Shown: positions 47,901 through 57,435 of the stretch, piece after piece
Layout of the letters: every line of letters starts with the position of its first letter
How positions within the stretch are numbered: the stretch's first letter is position 1
The notes under the pieces: model-generated
What the model saw: the letters and a program-made list of their open reading frames with translations, nothing else
What the model was told of the DNA's origin: nothing
Databases searched by the model: none
Assembly (NCBI RefSeq): GCF_000427625.1
Contig: NZ_KE386569.1
Location: 2,470,789 to 2,534,788 of the forward strand
Source: Methylobacter luteus IMV-B-3098
GTDB lineage: Bacteria; Pseudomonadota; Gammaproteobacteria; Methylococcales; Methylomonadaceae
DNA length: 64,000 bases
Direction of reading: 5' to 3'
Translations under genes and position numbers: made by a program

Positions 47901-48924
47901 CCATGATGGAGGCTGGTCGCCAATATGGCGTCCGTGGCCTGGCGAGAAGGTAACACTGAAAATCACGCGGCCGCAGCCAGTGGAAGGCCAAACCCTGACG
48001 ATTGATAACAGCCGGCTCAGCATTAAACCCAGCAAGCGCCTTCAGGAAGCCGAACTGAAAATCAGTTTGCGCAGTTCCCAAGGCGCGCAGCATACGCTGA
48101 CCCTGCCCGAAAATGCCGTGTTGCAATCGGTCATTATCGACGGCGCGATTCAGCCCCTGCGGCAAAAAGGCCGCACGTTGACCGTGCCGATTCATCCCGG
48201 CAGGCAGGATATCACGCTGAACTGGCAGCAGGCGCTCGAAATGGCGACCGTCATTACTACGCCACAAGTGGATCTGGGCCAGGACAGTGTCAATGCCAGC
48301 CTGAATATGGGCCTGGGCCAGGACCGCTGGGTGTTGTTTACCATGGGGCCCAAATTCGGGCCGGCCGTTTTGTTCTGGGGCGTTCTGATCGTGATCGTGA
48401 TTATATCGCTGGGCCTGGGCAAAATCCGCTTGACGCCGTTAAGAAGCTGGCACTGGTTTTTATTGCTGGTCGGGCTCAGCCAGATACCGATTGTATCAGC
48501 CGTGGTCGTGGTTGCCTGGTTAATCATCCTGGGCTGGCGGTCAAGCAGACCGATCGCTCAAGCCGATTATTTCAATATACTGCAGGTTGCTATCGGCTTA
48601 ATGACACTGGTATCGCTGGGCCTGCTGTTCGCGGCCGTCGAACAGGGTCTGCTGGGATCGCCCGATATGCAGATTACCGGCAATCAGTCCTCGGCTTTCA
48701 ATCTGAACTGGTACCAGGATAGAAGCCCGTCGACCCTGCCGACCGCGACGCTGGTTTCGGTGCCGCTGATCGTATACCGGTTGCTCATGCTCGCCTGGTC
48801 GTTATGGTTGGCCGTGTCGCTGCTGAACTGGCTCAAATGGGGCTGGGGATGTTACTCGCGCGGCGGTCTCTGGAAGAAAAAACCGGCCAGGCAGGAAGAG
48901 GAAGTGGTTGAGCCGGAGAAATAG
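44911..48924 (+). CDS. Large envelope protein of two related halves
   Basis: A 1337-residue protein not assigned to a known family. It has a signal peptide (IIWLLLIMLFFSPTAPAK), a periplasmic beta-rich region starting with the cysteine pair in DRDRTCPFLYNSYEQKRCSWPTQL, then about four membrane segments (residues 470-580), a linker, one more hydrophobic stretch that looks like an internal signal sequence ending PQPAYADFPD (near 720), and a second cysteine pair LEAPDCLPGCAQIPQMHLAI beginning a second beta-rich region. The C-terminus (about 1140-1320) holds four to five membrane segments. The halves look like an internal duplication. It follows mpl by 77 bases. Confidence 0.75.
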   Translation: MSRIIWLLLIMLFFSPTAPAKPLTPEQVPEPLKPWVNWVLQHDRDRTCPFLYNSYEQKRCSWPTQLSLDIMPEKGVFTISWKVYQESWISLPGNHDYWPLNVTANNKPALIMDKDGRPSIKLETGAYEIKGQFLWESLPDNLTIPEDTGLISLHINGNAIQTPIVKNGQLWLKDSDSGRKKPEDQQNSLDLQVFRKIIDDVPLRILTRMDLEVSGTQREIKLALPLLEGFIPLQLQSQLPARLEPDGQLLVQVRPGRWQIELLARSTGELNAIPLTAQKDWPKEEVWVFNAVPQLRVVEIENLSAVDPSQTNLPEDWRSLPAYRINQGQAMHFKLIRRGDPEPEPNQLNLTRKLWLDFDGAGYTVNDLITGRMTRGWRLNALPRTQLGQVMLDGQSQLITRDGDRQGVEVRRGRLTLEADSRISGGISTFSAVGWAQDFHNVSAELNLPPGWRLLAAGGVDNVPDSWMARWTLLDLFLVLIAALATGRLWNPIWGLFALLTLALIWHEPGAPHFVWLNILAATALIKVLPPGKFLNFMNWYRAAAWLALIVIAIPFMVDQVRTGLYPQLERPWQTIMPQEYPATAAMAPQPEAMIMQEQMMRKSMPEQTASGAAVDKDEAVSFERIDPNAKIQTGPGLPQWQWTKIHLSWNGAVDSGQELHLWYLSPVMTMLLNFLRVALITVLALLMFGVAEKFKFNLKTATPMLLGFLLLPMLSPQPAYADFPDQAMLDELRGRLLEAPDCLPGCAQIPQMHLAITDKALTLTLKIHVRQSVAVPLPAEYEQWFPSQVSVDGEAAQGLYRSGNGLWINLSEGEHQVVLSAEPVLNRFTLPLPLKPHHVTIEAAGWQVSGTQEDGRVDDQLQFTRISQAQAASKTTLEPGVLPPFVSIKRTLQLGLDWRVITQINRISPADSAVVIAVPLLPGESVTTAGVRVKDGKVEVNMPPQQTFMEWQSVLKKSAQIDLTAAPTDRWQEIWTADVSPIWHIEASGIAMIHQNHDGGWSPIWRPWPGEKVTLKITRPQPVEGQTLTIDNSRLSIKPSKRLQEAELKISLRSSQGAQHTLTLPENAVLQSVIIDGAIQPLRQKGRTLTVPIHPGRQDITLNWQQALEMATVITTPQVDLGQDSVNASLNMGLGQDRWVLFTMGPKFGPAVLFWGVLIVIVIISLGLGKIRLTPLRSWHWFLLLVGLSQIPIVSAVVVVAWLIILGWRSSRPIAQADYFNILQVAIGLMTLVSLGLLFAAVEQGLLGSPDMQITGNQSSAFNLNWYQDRSPSTLPTATLVSVPLIVYRLLMLAWSLWLAVSLLNWLKWGWGCYSRGGLWKKKPARQEEEVVEPEK

Positions 48925-48928
48925 CTTT

Positions 48929-48991
48929 GTAGGGTACGCATACCCTACTGCTAAGCAAGAAGAGGCCGTGATTTTGAGCCGGAGAAGTAAT
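48929..48991. repeat. Small hairpin plus duplicated gene tail
   Basis: GTAGGGTA (48929-48936) pairs with TACCCTAC (48941-48948), loop CGCA, no T-run. Behind it, 48957-48991 resembles the last 30 bases of the preceding gene (both contain GAAGAGG...GTG...TTGAGCCGGAGAA), with two added bases. It looks like the end of the gene was copied across the hairpin, possibly as a target duplication of a vanished small element. Confidence 0.5.
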
Positions 48992-49014
48992 TTCCAGGAT
49001 GCTATGAATTATTT

Positions 49015-49042
49015 ACCACGAAGAACACGAAGTTCACGAAGA
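49015..49042. repeat. Outer inverted repeat, left arm
   Basis: Contains ACCACGAAGAACACGAAG followed by TTCACGAAGA, with CACGAAG-like units. The complement-strand mate is at 50098-50125; the two arms agree at roughly 22 of 28 positions and enclose the IS1595-family element. Confidence 0.6.
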
Positions 49043-49063
49043 CAAAAAAACAAGGCTCTTATT

Positions 49064-50074
49064 GGATTCCAGGGAGATACCCAACCATTGCTGAAAGCTT
49101 GAATTTGAGGTTCAGTATCCCCAGATAGGACGGATGATTACCTTACCTCAACTATTAGACAATGCCAAATGCTTTGAAACGATTCGCGTCCTGCGCTGGC
49201 CGGATAAAGTCTCTTGTCCCCATTGCGGCTCAGAAGCCATAATCAAGCAGGGCAAGGATGATACCCAGTCTGAAAGGCAGCGTTACAGCTGCAAGGCCTG
49301 TCAGCGCAAATTCGACGATTTAACCGGTACGATTTTCGCGGGTCACCATCAACCCTTGAAGATCTGGGTGCTGTGCTTGTATTTTATGGGCTTGAACTTA
49401 TCGAACGCGCAGATTGCCCGTGAGCTGGATTTAAATGAAACGGACGTTCAGCCAATGACCCAGCAGTTGCGGTCAGGGATCGTCAGCAAAAGACCAGTGG
49501 TGGTGCTGGAAGGCGAAGTCGAATGCGACGAAGTTTATGTGGTAGCCGGGCATAAAGGCCAACCGGAAGCCGTAAAAAAAAGGCCGAAAAGGTCGGCGTA
49601 ACCGCTTAAAAGGTGCGCGTGGACGCGGTACGCTGGCCAAGGAAAAGCCGCCGATATTGGGCATGATTCAACGCGGCGGACCAGTGGTCATTCAGATGCT
49701 GGACAATGTTCAGCAAACGACCATCCAGCCTGTGATTCAAAGCACCATAGCGCCGGGTACGCTCATTTACACCGATGAATATGCGATTTATGACCGCCTG
49801 GAGTCATGGGGATACGCGCGAAAAAGCGTTTGCCATGGTGCCGGGGAATATGCGCGCGATGAGGACGGTGATGGGTTTTATGAAGTGCATGTGAACACAA
49901 TGGAAGGGTTTTGGTCGCTGCTGCGTTCCTGGTTACGCCCGCATCGCGGGATTTCTCAAGCGCATCTGCCCATTTATTTAGGCTTTTTCGAGTTTGTCCA
50001 TAACGCCAGAAAACGCGGTAAAGCGTTATTAAGTTCTCTGTTGGAGCTGATTATCAGCTAACTCCCTGGAATCC
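49064..50074 (+). mobile_element. IS1595-family insertion sequence
   Basis: About 1011 bases, bounded by perfect 13-bp inverted repeats GGATTCCAGGGAG (49064-49076) and CTCCCTGGAATCC (50062-50074). It encodes one transposase frame broken near its middle; the transposase ends directly before the right repeat. I could not find a clean 8-base target duplication at the ends; the bases outside the inverted repeats continue as an imperfect inverted repeat out to about 49015 and 50125, so the element was either built with longer ends or entered an existing palindrome. Confidence 0.85.
49134..50061 (+). pseudogene. IS1595-family transposase with frameshift
   Basis: Two reading frames together make the enzyme of about 305 residues: 49134-49601 carries an N-terminal zinc ribbon (CPHCGSEA, CKACQRKF) and the first catalytic Asp in VECDEVYVVAGHKGQPE; 49657-50061 (open back to the run) carries the second Asp in IYTDEYAIYDRL and the HVNTMEGFWSLLRSWLRPHRGIS motif with the third acidic residue. 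They are split at eight consecutive A (49574-49581). One A fewer or two more would restore the frame, giving GRKGRRNRLKGARGRG. Either a mutation or slippage on the run, as known for some insertion sequences. Confidence 0.75.
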
Positions 50075-50097
50075 ATTATGAGCCAAAAACAATACAA

Positions 50098-50125
50098 TCT
50101 TCGTGTTCTTAGTGCCCTTCGTGGT
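50098..50125. repeat. Outer inverted repeat, right arm
   Basis: TCTTCGTGTTCTTAGTGCCC followed by TTCGTGGT, the inverted partner of 49015-49042. The two arms would form a palindrome if the insertion sequence were removed. Confidence 0.6.
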
Positions 50126-50174
50126 TTTATGTATCGGCTTAATAACGGTTATTCAAGACGATGAGTAATTAGGC

Positions 50175-50891
50175 ATGTCGGTTTTTAACTTCCAGCAGTT
50201 CTCGGTTCAGCAACAGCAATCGGCCATGAAAGTCTGCACCGACAGCGTTTTATTCGGCGCCATGGCGCCTGTTAACGAAGGCGATCGGGTACTCGATATC
50301 GGCGCGGGCACGGGGCTGCTGTCACTGATGGCCGCGCAACTGGGCGCCGCAAGCGTGACGGCCGTGGAACTGGCTGAAGAGGCTTATCGGGAATGCGGCA
50401 TCAATTTTGGAGCAAGCCCGTGGGCAGATCGCCTCGAGGCGGTGCATCAGGATATTCAAAGCTTTCACCTGAAGGCTGGACAATCATACGATCTGGTTAT
50501 CAGCAATCCGCCGTTTTTCGAAAATCATTTCAGGTCGGGCGATCCGTTCAGAAACATCGCCCGGCACAACGACCGGCTTTGCTATGCCGATTTGATCGAG
50601 ATTGCTGATCGTCTGGTTTCGCCGCAGGGTTTGTTGTGTCTGCTGATGCCCGTTCATGCCGTAGCAAAGCTTGCCGCTATCGCACTGGCATCTGGTTTCT
50701 ATCTGGTCAGGCAGACTGATTACCATGGCTATGCACATAACGGGGCCAAAGTTGCCGCGCTGATTTTCAGCCGGATGGACGCTGATTTTGTGAAGGAGAG
50801 GCTGACTATCTATGAATCGACAGGTGTTTATACGCGGACCAGCGAACAGTACTTGTCGCCGTTTCTGCTGCGATTTTCAAAGGATCGGTAG
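50175..50891 (+). CDS. trmN6: tRNA1(Val) adenine-37 N6-methyltransferase TrmN6 (YfiC)
   Basis: A 238-residue SAM-dependent methyltransferase. It starts FNFQQFSVQQQQSAMKVCTDSVLFGAMAP (typical opening), SAM-binding VLDIGAGTGLLSLMAAQ and the catalytic NPPF motif in LVISNPPFFENH. These identify the YfiC/TrmN6 family. It stands just outside the IS-related repeat and is convergent with the glycine-zipper lipoprotein gene. Confidence 0.9.
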   Translation: MSVFNFQQFSVQQQQSAMKVCTDSVLFGAMAPVNEGDRVLDIGAGTGLLSLMAAQLGAASVTAVELAEEAYRECGINFGASPWADRLEAVHQDIQSFHLKAGQSYDLVISNPPFFENHFRSGDPFRNIARHNDRLCYADLIEIADRLVSPQGLLCLLMPVHAVAKLAAIALASGFYLVRQTDYHGYAHNGAKVAALIFSRMDADFVKERLTIYESTGVYTRTSEQYLSPFLLRFSKDR

Positions 50892-50943
50892 GATAGCGAC
50901 AGAACACACATCCCTGTGTATCTGATTGATGGCGGAAATGGGA

Positions 50944-51366
50944 TTAGTTGATGACGCGGTGTCCACGTTGTCTCAGACAGCTGGAATAGGCTCTTTTGTA
51001 AGCTTCTCTTGCTTGGTAGCCTTGATATGCGCCGCCGCTGAGGCCCAGCGCCGCCGCGCCGATAGCCGCGCCTTTGCCGGGATCGCCCGTGATCGCGCCT
51101 AAAGCCGCGCCGCCGGCGCCGCCGATCAGGCCACCTACTGCGGCCCCTTTAGCACCTTCAGTCAATGTGCCGCCGGCGCTTTGGTCCGCGATTTGACCAC
51201 ATTCCGCCATGTCTTGATTGAGCCGGTAAGCGTTAGGATCATTATACGTGTCGACAGTCGGTGTCCATCCACCGCCGAGGCTGTTCATCATGCCGCCTTG
51301 ACCGGCGCAAGCAGTAATGAGCGTGCTGGCCATGAAAACGATGCCGACGGTATTTAATTTTTTCAT
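50944..51366 (-). CDS. Glycine-zipper outer-membrane lipoprotein
   Basis: A 140-residue protein with a lipobox in TLITAC (cysteine near residue 20), an acidic middle (NQDMAECGQIADQS) and a glycine-zipper stretch GAAVGGLIGGAGGAALGAITGDPGKGAAIGAA followed by GGAYQGYQAREAYKRAYSSCLRQRGH. Proteins of this design sit in or span the outer membrane; exact function unknown. It stands alone, convergent with trmN6. Confidence 0.85.
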   Translation of the reverse strand: MKKLNTVGIVFMASTLITACAGQGGMMNSLGGGWTPTVDTYNDPNAYRLNQDMAECGQIADQSAGGTLTEGAKGAAVGGLIGGAGGAALGAITGDPGKGAAIGAAALGLSGGAYQGYQAREAYKRAYSSCLRQRGHRVIN

Positions 51367-51462
51367 TGTAGTACCTTGTATTGAGTGATTGTTCGCTTGA
51401 AGTTTAGTTAATTATTTCTGAATAGCGCATGAATGCAGGCGCCGTAATTTAAACTAAAGTTA

Positions 51463-53942
51463 TTAGAGTTCCCTTAAAACCAGAAGCGGTGATTTATTAA
51501 CCACATCCCGCACGCCCCAGTATCCGGCCAAGCCCACGAATAGCGCGCCTATCAACGGCATAATAACCCACAAGTAGATATTGGGCACATATTCCATATG
51601 CATGACCTGTGTATATAAAGTATAGAGGATAATTTCCGAAATCAACACGGCGAGCAAGCCGGATATCAAACCCAGCAAGGTAAATTCAATCAGGTGGGTT
51701 TTTCTCAGGAATGCACGGTTTGCGCCCAGCGTGCGCATTAAAGCGCCGTCGTAAACCCGGTCATCCAGCGTCGTATAAACGGCCGCGAACAGAACCGTGA
51801 AACCGGCCAGCAAGGCGAAGTACAGCAGGTAATTGATGGCCGCCGTCAGCTGGGTCAGAATGGTTTTGAACTGCTGCAGAATCAAATCGACTTCCAGCAG
51901 GGTGGTGCTGGGAAATTTTTTGACCAGATCGTTTAAAAAGTTTTTTTGGGCTTCAGGCAGGTAAAAACTGGTGATGAAAGTGCTCGGATAGCTTTCCAAC
52001 GTGCCGGGCGAGAAAATCATGTAAAAGTTGGGTTTCATCGTGTCCCACTGCAGATCGCGCAGGCTGGATACGGTCGCCTCAAACTGCTCGCTGCCGACAG
52101 TAAAGGTCAGCTGGTCTCCCAACTTGATTTTCAGGCTCTTGGCCAGCTTTTGCTCGACGGAAACCAGCCCGGTTTTATCCGATTGCCACCAGCGGCCGGC
52201 CGTGATCTTATTGTCCTCGGGCAGCTCTTTCGACCAGGTCAGGCTTAATTCCCTGTGCGTGGCGTTTTCGCCCTGCGTATCCTTGCTGACGACTTGCTGG
52301 ACCGGCGTATGGTTGATCTCGACCAGACGCCCCCTGACGACAGGATAAAAACGGCTGCCGGTGACTTGCCACTGATCGAGCTCTTGCTGAAACGCCTGTT
52401 GCTGGTCCGGAAAAATGTTCAGCGCGAAATGATTGGGCGCGTGTTCGGGCAGTTGCTTGTGCCAGTTGTCGAGCAAGTCGGTGCGCACGGTGAAACTGAG
52501 CACCATGGCCACCAGCGTCATGCTGAAAGCCAGTATCTGGCTGACGCTGGCCCGGCTGTTCCTGAACAGGCCCTGCAGGCCGAAGCGCCAGATCAGACTC
52601 ATATGCGGCAGCAACCGGCGGGACACTGTCAGCACGCCATAAACCATAAGTCCCAAGAGCAGTAGCGCCAGCAAGCCGACGCCGATAATCGTCGCGGTCA
52701 TTTTGATGTCGTCGGTATAGCGCCAGATCAACACCGACACCAGGCCGATGGCCAGCCCGTAGATCAGCCATGCGCTGCTCGGCAAAGGCTCCAGATCGCG
52801 GCGCAGCACGCGCAGCGCCGAAACTTGTTTCAGACGCAGGATGGGCGGCAGCGCGAAGCCCAGCAAAATGACCATGCCGGTAATGAAGCCGAAAAAAATC
52901 GCCAGCAGGCCGGGATTGGCGACTTGCGCAGGCAGCAGGTTTCTTAACAGATGGAACAGTGCTTCCTGGGCAAACCAGCCCAATAGACAGCCGGCGGCGC
53001 TGGCCAATAGGCCCAGGACGACAAACTGGCAACTATACAGCCAGAGGATTTCGCGCTGTTTGCAGCCCAGGCAGCGCAGTATGGCCGTCGTATTGAAGTG
53101 CCGTTCCGTATAACGGCGCGTCGCCATGGCGATGGCGACGCCCGCGATCAGAATCACGACGATGCTCGACAGGCCCAGATAACGTTCGGCGCGGCTCAAT
53201 GCCGAGCCCAGCTCCGGACGGTCTTCATGAATGTCCATCAGCCGTTGCGACGGATTCAGCTGCGGTTTGACCCAGCGGTTAAATGCGGATAGGGACTTGC
53301 TGTCGCCGCTGAACTGAAAGAAATAATGCACATGACTGCCGGGCTGTATGACTCCGGTGGCTTCGAGGTCCTGCTGATTGATCATGACGCGCGGCGAGAA
53401 GCTGTAAAAATCGCCGCGCTTGTCGGGCTCATAGGTAATGATGCGGCTGACGGTCAGTTTTTTCTCGCCGACGGTCAGGGCATCGCCCAGGTTCAGTTTG
53501 AGCGCAGACAGAATGCGTTTGTCCACCCAGGCCGTGCCGGGCTCCGGGCCTTTATCGACGCTCGTTTCGGCCGAATAATCCGAGGTCGTGGTCTTCAGAT
53601 AGCCGCGCAGCGGGTACAAGGCGCTGACGGACTTGATGCCGGCCAGCAGCAGTTCGTCTTTTTCCATCAATACGCTCGAGAACTCGACCGTTTGAGCCTG
53701 GTCCAGTTTGAGCTGGCTGGCCTTGGCGAGCCAGAGTTCAGGAATCGGGGCCGTGCTTGAAATGACCAGATCGGCCGCCAGAAACTCGGCCGCTTGCGTG
53801 GTCATGGTGCGTTGCAGGCGGTCGGCGAACAGCGAAATGGCTGTTGAACTCGTGACCGCAATGATCAGGGCCAGCACCAGTATGGTCAGTTCGCCAGACC
53901 GGCTGTCCCGCCATAACAATCGCAGTGCCAAATTAAACCGGG

Positions 53943-53946
<4 letters not shown>
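51463..53946 (-). CDS. ybbP: ABC transporter permease, FtsX-like (YbbP)
   Basis: An 827-residue inner-membrane protein with about 10 membrane segments: a first segment in ELTILVLALIIAVTSSTAISLFADRL, a periplasmic domain to about residue 260, then two FtsX-like blocks (e.g. RYTERHFNTTAILRCLGCKQREILWLY and DRVYDGALMRTLGANRAFLRKTH). It overlaps ybbA, its ATPase partner, by four bases, and tesA is next. In E. coli ybbAP encodes an exporter of unknown substrate next to tesA. Confidence 0.9.
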
Positions 53947-54630
<684 letters not shown>

Positions 54631-54632
<2 letters not shown>

Positions 54633-55236
54633 GATGATTAGGTTTTTATTTGCCTTGATAGTTTCGCTAATGCCCATAACGGCCATGGCCAAATCGATTG
54701 TCGTACTCGGAGATAGTATCAGTGCCGGCTACGGAATTGAAGTCAAACAAGGCTGGGTGGCTTTGTTGCAGGAAAAACTGGCTCAGGCAAACAGCCATTA
54801 TGTGATCATTAACGCCAGTATCAGCGGCGATACGACGGCCGGTGGTCTGGCGCGCATTGACAAACTCCTGGACACGCATAAACCCGATGTTGTGCTCGTG
54901 GAGCTGGGCGCCAATGACGGCTTGCGCGGCCTGCTGCCCAGGCTGGTGAAAGATAATCTGGCCGAAATTACGCGGCGCGCCCAAAAAGCCGGTGCAAAAG
55001 TCCTGCTATTGAGCATGAGAATCCCGCCGAATTACGGCAAGCGCTATACGGAAATGTTTTATGATGTCTACCCGCAATTGTTGAAGGAGTTGGGCGTACC
55101 GTATATGCCTTTCATTCTCGAGGACGTTGCGCTGGTAAAGGAACTGATGCAGCCGGATGGCTTGCATCCCAACGCCAAGGCGCAGCCGATGATTGCGGAC
55201 AAAGTCTGGGTAAACTTGCAGCCGTTATTGAAGTAG
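54631..55236 (+). CDS. tesA: GDSL esterase/lysophospholipase TesA
   Basis: A 201-residue periplasmic hydrolase with a signal peptide (FLFALIVSLMPITAMAK). The SGNH blocks are intact: LGDSISAGYG (active Ser), ASISGDTTAGG, ELGANDGLRG and the catalytic DGLHPNAKAQ. Thioesterase, protease-like and lysophospholipase activities are known for the family. TTGAGGATAC precedes the ATG. It is divergent from ybbA. Confidence 0.95.
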
Positions 55237-55431
55237 CCCAGGATAAAGCGCAAGTCGCTGTCTTTACCAATATTAATAGCGATGCCCTTATCAAGCCCCG
55301 GGCAACGCTGATCCCAATCATTGGCTGAGACGAAATAATCGCGCTATATTACTGATTATCCGGCTTGCCAATGGCTCATGTAGAGCCGAGCCGACGGCAA
55401 GGTGGTTACGTATCACTATAACAGGTATTCA

Positions 55432-55872
55432 ATGAGAGATTCGCCCATGAAACTGACGCTGGAAAAAGCCAACCAAATCATACAAGGAGCTACTCGTAAG
55501 GCCCGGCAATTGAAGCTTGCGCCGCTGACCGTGGTCGTTTTGGATAAAGCCGGCCATTTAAAGGCCATGCAAAGAGAAGACGGTGCTACCGTGATCAGGC
55601 AGCAGATTGCAACGGCAAAAGCCTGGGGTGCGGTCAATATGGGTATTTCATCGCGAAGCCTGGAAGCTGTGGCGGAACAGCGGCCGGAGTTTATGAGTGC
55701 TCTGGTCGGCATGACCGATGGCAAAATAATGCCGGTTCCGGGCGGCGTTCTGATCCGCGATGAGGGCAATAACCTGATAGGCGCCGTCGGCATCAGCGGC
55801 GACGTTTCAGATCAGGATGAGCGTTGTGCGATTGCCGGAATAGAGGCGGCAGGATTTATTGCCGGCGTTTAG
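55432..55872 (+). CDS. GlcG/HbpS family heme-binding-like protein
   Basis: The 146-residue product is mostly MKLTLEKANQIIQGATRKARQLKLAPLTVVVLDKAGHLKAMQRED and ends GGVLIRDEGNNLIGAVGISGDVSDQDERCAIAGIEAAGF, the fold and final motif of the HbpS/GlcG (DUF336) family. Some members bind heme or degrade stress products; others have no known role. The start could also be ATG at 55447. No neighbour hints at its function. Confidence 0.82.
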   Translation: MRDSPMKLTLEKANQIIQGATRKARQLKLAPLTVVVLDKAGHLKAMQREDGATVIRQQIATAKAWGAVNMGISSRSLEAVAEQRPEFMSALVGMTDGKIMPVPGGVLIRDEGNNLIGAVGISGDVSDQDERCAIAGIEAAGFIAGV

Positions 55873-55917
55873 GCTGTCCAGACGTTGAGCTGTCTTAAGA
55901 GAATGTGTTTGTTTACA

Positions 55918-55946
55918 AAGAACACAGAGTAAAACTCTGTGTTCTT
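55918..55946. terminator. Perfect inverted repeat downstream of the GlcG-like gene
   Basis: AAGAACACAGAGT/ACTCTGTGTTCTT, a 13-bp stem with a 3-base loop and no T-run on either strand. It lies between convergent genes and may terminate both, or be a protein-binding palindrome. Confidence 0.5.
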
Positions 55947-55972
55947 AAAAACTGGCTGGATTTATTTTAGTT

Positions 55973-56245
55973 TTATTTGGCCGGTTTGGCGGGTGCTGGT
56001 TCGGGTACTGGAACCGGCGCGGCGTCTTGAGACAGGGAGTGCTTAGAAGGCTGTTCCAATTGTGCCCGTCGGTTGCCTTCGCCATAAAGAGTCATGGCTA
56101 CCATAAATAAAATGGTCGAGATTATGAGAATCCAGAAACGATCCGGTTTCTTCATAAAGAATAAAGGCCATTGCGGCTTAATCATGCCGACAACGAAAAA
56201 GAGTACAGTCAGGATTCCGATGTTAAAAGCGGCGTATATCATCAT
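55973..56245 (-). CDS. Small hypothetical membrane protein
   Basis: A 90-residue protein, not recognised. Two membrane segments (about 3-20 IYAAFNIGILTVLFFVVGM and 34-53 WILIISTILFMVAMTLYG) are followed by an Ala/Pro-rich tail (PVPVPEPAPAKPAK). It stands alone, convergent with the GlcG-like gene and divergent from qmcA. Confidence 0.6.
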   Translation of the reverse strand: MMIYAAFNIGILTVLFFVVGMIKPQWPLFFMKKPDRFWILIISTILFMVAMTLYGEGNRRAQLEQPSKHSLSQDAAPVPVPEPAPAKPAK

Positions 56246-56504
56246 TGGTATTTACCCATTAACTTACATTTGGATGAAGTTGCATTATTATTAATCAAGC
56301 GGTTATTTCACCACAGCGGGCTATTTTAAAGGTTTCATTGATTTGATTCCGAAAATTTACTGTGGTCTCATTCAAAAAGATGCCGTATTTCAAAATCCGG
56401 TATCAGACCATGCCATCAAGGTGGTCAAGTGTTCATGAAATGACACAGAGATGTCAAATAGAGCGCCGGGAAAGGTTTTTCGCAAATAAAAATAAGGGGG
56501 GTGT

Positions 56505-57425
56505 ATGAGTGGTTTTTTTCTAGCGTTACTGGTTTTTGCCGTGGTGCTGGTGTTCATGAGCGTTAAATCCGTGCCTCAGGGCATGGAATATACGGTCGAG
56601 CGCTTCGGCAGATACACCAGCACGCTGACGCCGGGGTTGAATATCATCATGCCGGTCATAGATCGTATCGGCAATAAGATGATCATGATGGAACAGGTCA
56701 TGGACGTGCCTTCGCAGGAAGTCATCACCAAGGATAACGCCATGGTCACGGTCGACGGCGTGGTTTTTTTTCAGGTCATGGATGCCGCGAAAGCCGCTTA
56801 TGAAGTCAGCAAGCTGGACTGGGCTGTCTTGAATCTGGTTATGACCAATATCCGTACGGTCATGGGATCGATGGACCTGGATGAATTGCTGTCGCGTCGC
56901 GATGATATCAATGCGCGATTATTGGCCGTGGTTGACGATGCCACGACCCCTTGGGGCATCAAGGTCACGCGCATTGAAATCAAGGATATCGCGCCGCCCA
57001 AGGATCTGGTTGAGGCGATGGGCCGGCAGATGAAAGCCGAGCGCTTGAAACGCGCATCCATCCTTGAGGCGGAAGGCGCGCGGCAATCAGAAATTCTGCG
57101 AGCCGAAGGCGAGAAGCAGGCCGCCATTCTGGAAGCCGAAGGCCGCAAGGAAGCCTCGTACCGCGATGCCGAGGCCAGGGAGCGTCTGGCTCAGGCGGAA
57201 GCGAAAGCGACCTTGATGGTGTCGGAAGCGATCAGCAAGGGCGATATCCAGGCTGTTAATTATTTCATCGCGCAAAAATACATCGAATCCTTACAGCGTA
57301 TCGCCGCGGCCGATAACAGCAAACTGATTTTCATGCCGCTGGAGTCATCGAGCGTGATCGGTGCTATCGGCGGCATTTCGGAGCTGGCGAAAGAAGCGAT
57401 GGCGAAAGCCAATCCTCCGGCCTAG
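56505..57425 (+). CDS. qmcA: SPFH/stomatin-like protein QmcA
   Basis: A 306-residue membrane-anchored protein with one N-terminal segment (FFLALLVFAVVLVFM), the SPFH domain (VPQGMEYTVERFGRYTSTLTPGLNIIMPVIDRIG; RTVMGSMDLDELLSRRDDINARLLAVVDDATTPWGIKVTRIEIKDI) and a coiled coil with repeated EAEGARQSEILRAEGEKQAAILEAEG. Such proteins make large membrane microdomain cages. The NfeD partner follows by 10 bases. AAAATAAGGGGGGTG gives a strong ribosome-binding site. Confidence 0.93.
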   Translation: MSGFFLALLVFAVVLVFMSVKSVPQGMEYTVERFGRYTSTLTPGLNIIMPVIDRIGNKMIMMEQVMDVPSQEVITKDNAMVTVDGVVFFQVMDAAKAAYEVSKLDWAVLNLVMTNIRTVMGSMDLDELLSRRDDINARLLAVVDDATTPWGIKVTRIEIKDIAPPKDLVEAMGRQMKAERLKRASILEAEGARQSEILRAEGEKQAAILEAEGRKEASYRDAEARERLAQAEAKATLMVSEAISKGDIQAVNYFIAQKYIESLQRIAAADNSKLIFMPLESSSVIGAIGGISELAKEAMAKANPPA

Positions 57426-57435
57426 AGGTTGCAGC

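Noticed and set aside
48908-49102. 64-codon frame downstream of the 1337-residue protein
   Set aside because: It starts inside that gene and runs through the hairpin, duplicated tail and IS flank; no protein-like pattern.
52208-53032. 274-codon minus-strand frame inside ybbP
   Set aside because: Lies in another frame of the same strand; product is Arg/Pro/Ala-rich, while ybbP has clear FtsX-like membrane segments.
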